In this document: piece after piece, positions 7,606 through 14,588 of the stretch | Layout: every line of letters starts with the position of its first letter | Numbering within the stretch: the stretch's first letter is position 1 | Assembly (NCBI GenBank): GCA_000310025.1 | Contig: FN649730.1 | Span: 1,395,418 to 1,410,005 of the forward strand | Direction of reading: 5' to 3' | DNA: 14,588 bases | From: Ectocarpus siliculosus | Lineage: Eukaryota > Sar > Phaeophyceae > Ectocarpales > Ectocarpaceae | Made by a program: the position numbers and the translations under genes | Notes under the pieces: model-generated | Database searches by the model: none | Told to the model about the DNA's origin: nothing | What the model saw: only the letters and a program-made list of their open reading frames with translations

Positions 7606-7688
7606 ATGGATCAATCCAAGCTCGCCGTGCTGGGAACTGTTGGCCTGGTGGCTACGGCAGCCGTATGCTGCGCAATCGTCTTCTCTGG
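7606..7688 (+). CDS. Tom70-like exon 1: N-terminal membrane anchor
   Basis: ATG 7606 (context GGAGGATGG) begins MDQSKLAVLGTVGLVATAAV then CCAIVFSG, a single hydrophobic helix after a short polar start, as in Tom70. The exon ends in phase 2 at TCTGG|GTAAGA. An in-frame ATG at 7480 would add 42 residues rich in Arg, Lys and His. A good 3' splice site (TTTCTTTTCCCAG|) ends at 7467, so the exon probably begins at 7468 and includes both ATGs. Confidence 0.65.
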
Positions 7689-10600
7689 GTAAGAAGAAGT
7701 GGCTCCACCGCTGTGATTGTGTTTTCATCTCGTCCATTGCCCTGCGTAACAGCATCCTATCTTGACAAGGACCCCCGCGGACCCACCCGCCCGCTGGCGT
7801 CTAGACTATGCGTATCCCGTCTTGATGCGGTGTCAGCTCTAAGCCTACGCCTCTTTCGCGTTCGAATCGCTCGTTAGGCATGTATTATCCTCTCGTAAGT
7901 CACACACCTATTTAGTCTACAAATAGTTGGTGGGTGCAGCAGCAGTACATGGAAGGATTGGAGAGACCACCCCCGCCTGTACGGTAGCGAGCTTACAGGG
8001 CGGGCGCCTTTTGCCCTCTCTTTCGAAGAAGGTCGTGCGTGCCTCATCTCTCACTCCGTAGTGCGTTTGGAAGCCCTCCTACCTATAACCCCCTCCGTAC
8101 ATGTATATGCGCAAGACAGATGTGACCTGTAGAGCCAGCTCTCCTTCCCCACGCGGCTCTGCTCGTGAGCTCAGCTGGCGTCCGTGTGACCCCGCGATGG
8201 GTACAGTAGTCAATCCCCCCACACACTCGAGAAACGACGTCGCAACTGCTGCATGTCTCTGTGGACCCCAGGCAGCTCTGGGGTGTTATGGCTGTGTGGT
8301 GTAACTGAAGGGACGATCGCGCATGCTCATATGCAGCAAGCGCAACAACGTTGGGCGAAATGTGCAAGTGCACAAGAACGTCAAAGAAGGGCGTGAGATC
8401 GATTTTTTGAAGATGGGTTGCTCTCGTACATACCACCGATGTGGGTGCTATCGAAACATAAACATCGAGACCCGACCGGACTCGTGCAAGGACAGACAGC
8501 TCTCGGCGAAATATTTCTAGATCTTTTCCAACGCCACCGTTTTCGGCATTGGCAGCCTCTTGGTTGTTGAGACATCAAGCTAAAAAAAATCGATCAATGG
8601 CTGCACGTGTTGTGCCTTGGCCAGCACTCTCGACTCTCGACCCTTTCGACTACGGCCTGCGGTGTATTTTGCAAGTTCAAGGCGGTCAAGGCAGTGGTGG
8701 AAAAGCAGGCGATGCAAGACATGACGACTCGGTACAGAGGGCATTGCAACCCTACAGAACAGATGCCAACACTACACTAGCTGTGACGCTGCGTGGTCTT
8801 TCGCCTGCCTAGGGCGATGACCGTTAGCTGGCCGCTACTGCTGTGCCAACCCAGTTAGCCATCCCCCGTAGGGGCGCCGCGGATTGGAACGCGACCCATG
8901 TGCGCAACGGTTTTACAGCAGTTTGTCACGGCGAAATACTGGCATTTTTTCGTCGGTGAGCCGCTTGGCGCGGTCGAGGCACTCTGTTTGCCAACCGAGG
9001 TTTTGTTGTACTTCCATCAAACGCGAAAACGCTGTGTGTGTGTCGCTCCGAGTGCAAACAGAGCGAATCGGGTGACATCACACACTTATACACGTGTAGA
9101 GCCGCTTGACCCATGCTAGGCGAGGTGTGAATGGGACGGGTTGCTTCTGTTGGTTTGCCGGTGTGTTGGTTCATCTCTTATACGGCTCTCATGTGTCACG
9201 AATGCATACTGTTAAGAGAGAACGCGAAAATGAAAAGTATCGGATTCACTGCGTGGCAGTATCACGAAAGCGTTGAGTTATGCACACAGCAGTACCAACA
9301 CACAGCAGTAACCTTGGGATGCTCCTTAACAACAGCAGCAGGCATCAACCCACCTGCCACGCAACACACGTACAACAGCAGCACCGAAGGTTGCATAAGA
9401 TATCACACTCCCTGGATCGGCGTCTAAGCTCGATATCTCGGCAGGGAAAGCGGCGGCGGTGCCGAAAAAATGGCGTTAGGCGTTGGAACCGTCTCGTCGA
9501 AAACTTTTCGAAAACGTAAACTTCAGTGCCAGCGCTCTCTTCGTCGTGGAGAAGTCGAGACTTGAGAGAATCGGTGCAGAAGGTGTGGTATCTTCTGCAA
9601 CCTACGGTAAAGTGGTACCATCAACACTAATAAAACACATGTCCAAAACAGCAGTACGTGGCGGTATCAGCCCCTTCCACAACACAACCTCTCATCACCT
9701 TCTCCGACAATACCACCACCCCTTGCAACTACCGCCCTTCTCCCGCAGGCGTTTCAGCTTCGCCGGATCATCCACTGGGAAACCCTTCGCTAGTTCTCCC
9801 GGCACCACCGCCGACGCACAAGGGGTGGCCGCCTCCAACAAAGTCATCGACGACGAGGATGACAAGGACAAGCTTACGGGTGGGGTTTCCACCGAAAAGG
9901 GGACGGGAAAAGGCGACAGCGGGGGCGGGGACGGTTCGCGGGCAGCCCCTGGTTCTGGCGGTGCCTCTGTGCCGGCGGCGGAGGCGGCGGCTGCGCGGGG
10001 GGTTGCTGTGGGGCAAGGGAAGGCTGAGGATGGGGAAGCGCTTATTGTGGTGAGTGCTCGATGTCAGCGGGGGGATTGAACACGGGGCGTGTTGAGAGGC
10101 AGCAGAAAGCCGCAACGCAGCGTTGTGTGTGTCGGTTCTAAGCCAGCTAGGATAGGACAAGCGACAAGAAAATAACGAGAAAGATGAGCATTTTTGATGG
10201 AGACTTAACGCAAGAAAAAAGCGGGGGAATGACCACGGCGGACGTACTCAACAGCAATACTTGCAGCAGCAGCAGCAGCTGGTTTTGCAACAAAGGGTGC
10301 CTATCGCGACTGCAGTATGTACCAGCAGTTGGACTGGCCATACGGAAGACAATTAAATGAAGAATATAAGGGAGGCATCGGGTCCAACAAGTTCATTTCT
10401 GCGGCTTGTTCTTCGCGGATACGATGTACATGCATGTTCTTGCTTTCCTTGGGATTAAAGTGACTGAAAGGGATGGAGAGGGGGTATTGGCGCCCTTGGA
10501 TGGAGGTTTCCGTGCTCTTTTTTTTTCCCCCTCTTTCCCCCACGTACCTTGTGCATATGTATCTCCTCCCCAAAACCAAAAGTTGAACACAAATAAAGAA

Positions 10601-13600
10601 ATCTCAAACACATGCATGTTGTCGTGTTGACCGGTATTTACTGGTGCAAGCACCGTCTGTGTGTGACCACGGATTGGAGATAGCTCCTACCCGCCAGAAG
10701 TGCTGCTTGTGAGCGCTGATACAACATACTAGGAAATTTGTACGGCGTCATGTTTTCTATTTGCGCTCCCCCCTGACCCGCGCCGCCGAAAAAACTTCAG
10801 CGGTTTAACCGTGCCAACTCCAAGGCGAAGAAACTCTTCACCGGCCAGAGGTACGCTCTTGCCGCCGAGCAGTACGGCATCGCCCTCGAGCTCTGCGACG
10901 AGCTGCCCAACCACGACAACAAGCGCACGGCCCTCCACAACAACAGGTTCGTCTCGAGCGGCAACCTCGTGGTGCTTTTTTGCGCGCTTCATGTTCACGC
11001 GTTCGGGTCCATTTTTTTGTTCGTATACCTTTTTTTGGGTAAGTTTGCCTGTGACCACGGGAATCGACCCCGTCAAGTGTTAGACTGTTATAGTACGGAC
11101 AGAAGAAGGAACTAGGCAGAGAGAACGGAACGGTTTTGTTGTGAAGACAACAACATGTTCGTGCCCGCCTGAAAGCCCAGGTTGTAACCTGCAGCCTTTG
11201 TTGATTTAGTCTGAGTTGGGCCAACCGTGGTTTTCAGATGTTGTCTTTGTCGAGGGTCGCACGGGCACTGCTGTATTGGGGATTTGCATTCAGCAGTTGG
11301 GTTGGACCAGCCGTGTTCGCGACCACGGGGTGTTATTTCTTACCGGCTGGGCTTGAACGGAAGCTACCGAAGATTTTGATCGGGCATAGAGCCCCGACAA
11401 TCAGGATCAAAGATATCAGGAGGCTGTTTTTTTTTTTTGTCATATGTTTGAAGTAGTTTTTTCGGTTTCGAGGAGGACGTATACCAGATTCAGGGAAGAC
11501 AAGATAGACAGCAACAGCAGCAGCAGCAGCAACGGCAATAACACAAATGTCAACGACGACCACACCCCACAAACACTGGCCAGGGGGGCGGCCTATGAGA
11601 AAGACGGTCAGTACGCCCTTGCCCTGGCGGACTGCTCGATGTGCCTCTCCCGGGAGGTCGGGCACAAGTTCGCCCGCGTCCGCAAGTCCCGCGTGCTGGA
11701 GGCGATGGGCAAGCACGAGGAGGCCCTGAGCGAGGTCTGCGCGCACCTGCTGCTGGAGAGGGATCGCGTCCAGGCAAAGGTTGGTCCTGGTTGAGAAGAA
11801 TAAATCTGTGTTTCGTCCTAGTTTACTATTTGACAAGAATTTAAGGGCGTGTTTCTTGAGGGATCGCGTACAGGCAAACGTCCGTCTTGATTCAGAATAG
11901 TAATAATTCATCCGTGTTTCAATGCATTTTTGGAAAACCAATCCGTGGTTTTTCTGGTGGAAGGTACTTCTTTGTTTGTTGCGTGACGGATGTACAGTAG
12001 CGCGGAGCTTTTGTTGCCCTCGCCGTGTGTACTGGTGTGCAGCTGGGGCAAGGAATGGTAGGGGAATGGCTGGGACGTTTTCGGGGCGCAAACGTGTTTG
12101 CTTGAGGAGGGTCGCAACACGGACCACAACGGGCCTGGTCATGTTAGTTCTTGTGGGTTTGGCTTTCTGTCGCTACGTCGTTTTTGTCTCCCTGGGTGCC
12201 ACGGATCCCTCGTTTGCCTCCTTCGAAGGCGTGCCCTCGGTTGGACGACTCGTCTCTTCTGTTCGCCTTCGTCTGTAGTTTGTCTCACGCTTTTTGGGCT
12301 CTTCGTTTGTGGTCTCCCGGTTGGACGGCAGTTTTTTGCCCTCCCCTTCCCTGACCCCGCCGCTCGACTCGCCCCCCTCTTTGTCCCATGAAACCAACTC
12401 CTTACCCCTTAACTGCCGTAACTGCTCAGGCGGCGTTGAACCCATCGGAACCGCTGACGCCTCCCGCGCCTCCAGCAAACCTCGAAGGTCTTCTACAAAA
12501 GGTACATACGACGTCACCTCTGATTTTTTTTTGTTACGGCATGGCGTTTCAGGATAGCAGTTTGGTCACCTTTCGTGCTAGGTGCTGTTGTGCTGGGATC
12601 GATGCGAGCCCTTTCTTCGACCGTGCCGGCTGCTGTAGCGTGTGATGTTGTCGTTTTGTTTGCCTGGTATGCACGTGCGCTCCACGTGTTGTCGTTCTCG
12701 TGAAACCAACGCAGTCGAGCTGCTGATTGCACTGAATAGGGCGGGGGAGAATCGGCGTCCGGCAACCTCGCCCTACAGCGGGCCCCAACAATGATAATTG
12801 CAGAATGTCGGCATCAACAAAAATGTGTTTAGCGCACACGCAAGTAAGTCCCCGCTAGTACTGCAATCCCACACGGACGCCCGCGCCAACACACGGAGGG
12901 CCTACAAGTACGACAATTACATTATCTGGCTACAACAGAAAACTGTTTCACACACGCACATCCCCCTAACATGTACAATACACCCCGCACGCCGCCCTCG
13001 CCAACACTACAACGACTCACGCGAAAGGTGGCCTCGAAACGAGCGGACGCCATCCTGCTAGAGAGGGAACAGACAGCCGAGAAGCAGGAGGCGGCGGCGG
13101 CAGGCGGTGCCGGGACGGGGACAGAAAAGCTCAAGCCCCTGGTGAAGCAGGTCGTGATGGAACTCCTCCGGAGCTTCGGGTCGTTCGCCCAGCTCGAGGT
13201 ACGATGATGCGTTGGCTTTGCGAAAGCTGCGGTGGGGCTGTGCCGAAGCAAGGGTGGTGAGCCACGGCGCGGTAGAGTGTCGGGTGGTATCGAAGAACCT
13301 GTAAGGGCTCGCGCACGTAGGACGGATGTGTTGGAAAGACGCGGGAATCACCTCTTATTGTTTGGGTGCAGTGCAGCAGCGGTATCGTCAGAGGCTGAAT
13401 TGAGAAGAGAACAGAAGGTTGTCTCTCAAGACCTTTGACATGATTAACGAGTTACACACGCGGGCAAAGCCTCCATCGGTTTAACGTGGTCAGCAAGTCA
13501 CACACAGCGTATCGCACTTTCTGGGGGGCCCGCCATTTCATATACCCCACGGTCCCCGGAGCATGAGCGTCGGGTTCCGAGTATACAGCCCAAAACACAA

Positions 13601-14104
13601 ACCTTGACTCGAAATTCCCAAGGGTTATTGTCATACATGACGAGCGTTGGCAGTCACGGGTGAGTTCTTCCCAACGTGGCAAGCTTAACCTTGTGCGCCC
13701 CCTCAAGACATTGGCCTGGCGAACCACTGGTTGTGTGCGATATTGATCCGCTGGCACTCAGAAAGCTAAAGGGGTGAATGCTAATGCTTGCTTTGATCCG
13801 AAAAGGTTAAGGTTAGACGAAATGGTTCGAAAGACCGTCGTGGCCTCCTGAACAGGAGTTGAAGGTACTTTCTAATCCCTGAGAAAAGCAAAAGCAGTTC
13901 AGTCACGAGGGCATGTTTGCCTTGAACGAAAATTGACGGCTACTATGCCTTCATTTCGAATCAATAAAATACAGGGATGTTGTGTTTGTCAAGTGCATCT
14001 ATTTCGATCGCGAATTGCAAGAATTGCGTACCCATCAATGCAGTACGCCCTGCGTTCTAATGGATGGACGGTTATGTGTGCCGTTGTTTTTGCTGCTGCT
14101 GTTT

Positions 14105-14137
<33 letters not shown>

Positions 14138-14588
14138 TTGCTGATGCTGCTGTCGTCATTGACGTTTCTGTTTTTTTTTTCATATTGTTATTGCAGCGAC
14201 GGTACAAGGGCATGGAAGAGACGGCGATCACGCGGGAGTTGAAGGACGCCGAGAAGGCCGGCAAGGAAGGGGATGGGTCCGCCTCTGCCACTACCACTAG
14301 TGCCTCGAGGGTGTCCTCCCTTCTTGACCGCGGCCTTCTCCGTATGGTCAAGCGTAACTACGACGGCGCAAGAGAGGTGTGTACGGTAGGGGTCCCTCAA
14401 TAGTGCCGGTTGAGCAACGCCACGATTGTAGTGCCGGTTGAGTAACGCCAAGATTGTAGTGCCGGTTGGTGGCACTGCTGTAGATACCACACCCCGGACC
14501 GAGATTCAAAGCTCGATTATCGATTATGTACTCCACAATGCACGGGGATGTTATAGGAGGGCACCCCCCCCCCCCCCCCCCCCCCCCC
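7606..14588 (+). CDS. TOM70: Tom70-like mitochondrial import receptor, N-anchored TPR protein, partial, seven exons
   Basis: Seven exons join in phase without a stop: 7606-7688, 9749-10049, 10801-10946, 11584-11779, 12430-12501, 13028-13198 and 14197-14376. The 383 visible residues show an N-terminal hydrophobic anchor (about 6-27) and a low-complexity acidic/Gly linker (about 29-128). TPR repeats follow (about 129-242), then a Pro-rich and charged linker, KQVVMELLRSFGSF (about 306-319), and a further TPR-like helix LLDRGLLRMVKRNYDGA. This order is that of Tom70, the outer-membrane receptor that takes carrier preproteins from cytosolic Hsp70/Hsp90. Known family members are about 600 residues, so roughly the C-terminal third or more lies beyond the window. 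Another anchored TPR co-chaperone is the main alternative. The Hsp-binding clamp looks altered. TPR identity is very likely; Tom70 itself is likely. Confidence 0.72.
7689..9748 (+). other. Tom70-like intron 1
   Basis: 2,060 bases, GTAAGA..CAG with the pyrimidine tract CCCTTCTCCCGCAG. It holds repeat A copy 2 (9391-9516) and a short D-like fragment (8876-8891). Otherwise nothing recognisable. Confidence 0.65.
9391..9516 (+). repeat. Dispersed repeat A, copy 2
   Basis: TTGCATAAGATATCACACTC...TAAGCTCGAT...GGAACCGTCTCGTCGAAAA, a diverged copy of 6181-6309. Weaker similarity (GTGTGGTATCT, about 9580) continues downstream but without the B block. Confidence 0.82.
9749..10049 (+). CDS. Tom70-like exon 2: low-complexity linker
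   Basis: Acceptor CTCCCGCAG| supplies the one base needed to complete the Gly codon of exon 1. The donor is ATTGTG|GTGAGT in phase 0. The exon encodes a Ser/Gly/Ala-rich linker with the acidic patch VIDDEDDKDK, placing the anchor well away from the TPR domain. There is no cysteine, and disorder is expected. The frame is open far upstream, but only this part is bounded by good splice sites. Confidence 0.65.
10050..10800 (+). other. Tom70-like intron 2
   Basis: 751 bases, GTGAGT..CAG. It contains a CAG run (10264-10279) and repeat D copy 2 (10659-10722). No coding signal seen. Confidence 0.65.
10659..10722 (+). repeat. Dispersed repeat D, copy 2
   Basis: Matches 4786-4848 across about 60 bases (CCACGGATTGGA, CTACCCGC, TGTGAGCGCTGATA). 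Confidence 0.85.
10801..10946 (+). CDS. Tom70-like exon 3: first TPR
   Basis: Between acceptor AAACTTCAG| (phase 0, matching exon 2) and donor AACAACAG|GTTCGT (phase 2). It encodes RFNRANSKAKKLFTGQRYAL, then AAEQYGIALELCDELPNHDN and KRTALHNN. This is a classic TPR helix pair (F..G.Y..A...Y..ALEL) plus the start of the next repeat. The Lys and Asn expected at the clamp positions are Asn and Lys here. Confidence 0.75.
11028..11154 (+). repeat. Dispersed repeat C, copy 2
   Basis: ACCTTTTTTTGGGTAAGTTT...GAACGGAACGG...GTGAAGACAACAAC, matching 5997-6118 with extra internal sequence. Its CAA tail is only about three units long. Confidence 0.8.
11057..11073 (-). other. tRNA T-arm-like hairpin
   Basis: On the minus strand: ACGGG-GTCGATT-CCCGT, a perfect 5-base stem and 7-base loop with a near-consensus pol III B box (GGGTCGATTCC). 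No acceptor, D or anticodon arm could be folded around it, so it is not called a tRNA. Confidence 0.4.
11584..11779 (+). CDS. Tom70-like exon 4: TPR 2 and 3
   Basis: The first base completes the Arg codon begun in exon 3, giving HNNR-GAAYEKDGQYALALADC across the junction, then GHKFARVRKSRVLEAMGKHE and EALSEVCAHLLLERDRVQAK. The motifs 'NRAAayek.g.y..Al.D' and 'K...r+a.ale.lGk.eeAL' are standard for TPR2 and TPR3 of Tom70 and Hop-type clamps. The donor is AAG|GTTGGT, phase 0. Confidence 0.8.
11758..11911 (+). repeat. Tandem duplication of the exon 4/intron 4 junction
   Basis: About 50 bases around the exon 4 donor (GAGGGATCGCGTCCAGGCAAA, 11759 on) recur 100 bases downstream (11859 on). In the second copy the donor GGTTGGT has become CGTCCGT. 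Confidence 0.85.
11780..12429 (+). other. Tom70-like intron 4
   Basis: 650 bases, GTTGGT..CTCAG. The duplicated junction lies at its 5' end. A T/C-rich stretch occupies 12180-12400. No coding signal seen. Confidence 0.6.
12430..12501 (+). CDS. Tom70-like exon 5: Pro-rich linker
   Basis: 24 codons in phase 0 at both ends (ACTGCTCAG| ... CAAAAG|GTACAT). It encodes AALNPSEPLTPPAPPANLEG then LLQK. It is short and compositionally biased; support comes from phase and splice signals on both sides more than from homology. Confidence 0.6.
12502..13027 (+). other. Tom70-like intron 5
   Basis: 526 bases, GTACAT..GAAAG. It has a T8 run near the donor. Nothing else recognised. Confidence 0.6.
13028..13198 (+). 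CDS. Tom70-like exon 6: charged linker and conserved 'SFGSF' block
   Basis: 57 codons in phase 0, acceptor GCGCGAAAG-like (ACGCGAAAG|) and donor CTCGAG|GTACGA. It encodes VASKRADAILLEREQTAEKQ, an Ala/Gly spacer, then LKPLVKQVVMELLRSFGSFA. In Tom70 a short 'syF.sF' segment follows the clamp domain at this place, which favours Tom70 over other TPR co-chaperones. Confidence 0.68.
13199..14196 (+). other. Tom70-like intron 6
   Basis: 998 bases, GTACGA..GCAG with a strong T10 tract. It contains a CTG/TTG tract at 14088-14153. The stretch 13200-14080 shows nothing recognisable. Confidence 0.65.
14088..14153. repeat. (CTG/TTG)n trinucleotide tract
   Basis: About 20 triplets, mostly GCT/TGC phase, ending 43 bases before the exon 7 acceptor. 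Confidence 0.9.
14197..14376 (+). CDS. Tom70-like exon 7: start of C-terminal TPR array
   Basis: Strong acceptor (T10 then ATTGTTATTGCAG|), phase 0, and donor AGAGAG|GTGTGT. 60 codons encode RRYKGMEETAITRELKDAEK, a Ser/Thr/Gly spacer and LLDRGLLRMVKRNYDGARE, the first helix of another TPR. The gene continues past the window. Confidence 0.72.
14401..14468. repeat. 28-base tandem repeat, 2.4 copies
   Basis: TAGTGCCGGTTGAGCAACGC... units start at 14401, 14429 and 14457 (partial), with two substitutions between the full copies. It lies 25 bases after the exon 7 donor. Confidence 0.92.
14478..14515 (+). repeat. Dispersed repeat A, copy 3 (fragment)
   Basis: GATACCACACCCCGGACCGA...AAAGCTCGATT matches the 5' part of repeat A at 6188-6226 and 9398-9433. 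Confidence 0.65.
14564..14588. repeat. Terminal poly-C tract (C25)
   Basis: The window ends with 25 C. Read outward, both ends of the window are therefore poly-C. Confidence 0.95.

Larger units (their letters stand above)
10947..11583 (+). other. Tom70-like intron 3
   Basis: 637 bases with a weak donor (GTTCGT) and the acceptor ACACTGGCCAG. It holds repeat C copy 2 (11028-11154), T10 at 11427-11436, and CAG/CAA units (11509-11531) about 50 bases before the acceptor. Confidence 0.6.

Noticed and set aside
11333-12142. 269-codon minus-strand open frame
   Set aside because: It is antisense to Tom70-like exon 4 and its flanking introns. The GC-rich exon keeps the opposite strand open; no domain is seen.
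13028-13351. Minus-strand open frames over Tom70-like exon 6
   Set aside because: Shadow frames of a GC-rich exon whose plus-strand reading fits phase and family.

Overview
The window reads as a piece of an intron-rich, GC-balanced eukaryotic nuclear genome, with no sign of bacterial or organelle gene layout. Short GC-rich coding exons (72-301 bases) are separated by long introns (434-2,060 bases) with GT..AG borders and many microsatellites. A brown alga or another stramenopile is my best guess. That is an inference from gene style and protein flavour, not from a database match.

Two divergent (head-to-head) genes account for the coding signal, and each runs off one end of the window. On the minus strand, from about 4639 leftwards past base 1, is a glycosyltransferase of the 'sugar-binding region containing DXD' type (GT32-like). 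It has an N-terminal membrane anchor, a glycine-rich stalk and a GT-A-like catalytic domain. I could place six exons (4639-4414, 3062-2907, 2187-2099, 1198-1067, 632-about 366, 195-54). The first four splice junctions agree in phase; the fifth remains unresolved. On the plus strand, from 7606 (possibly 7480) rightwards past the end, is an N-terminally anchored tetratricopeptide (TPR) protein that best fits Tom70, the mitochondrial import receptor. Seven exons (7606-7688, 9749-10049, 10801-10946, 11584-11779, 12430-12501, 13028-13198, 14197-14376) join in phase at every junction and give 383 visible residues. The rest of the protein lies to the right.

The about 3 kb between the two starts and the long introns hold no gene I can support. 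They contain fragments of a few dispersed repeat families (two or three copies each), simple repeats, poly-G tracts and local tandem duplications. The most striking duplications copy splice junctions into the neighbouring intron: a 3' splice site plus exon start about five times in the glycosyltransferase gene, and an exon end plus 5' splice site twice in the Tom70-like gene. A 17-base minisatellite abuts another 3' splice site. Both window ends are pure homopolymers (G16 on the left, C25 on the right), which suggests contig ends at tracts that could not be read through.

The two genes have no evident functional link: one product is expected in the Golgi or secretory pathway, the other in the mitochondrial outer membrane. 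I found no rRNA or CRISPR array, no convincing tRNA and no autonomous transposase or reverse transcriptase.
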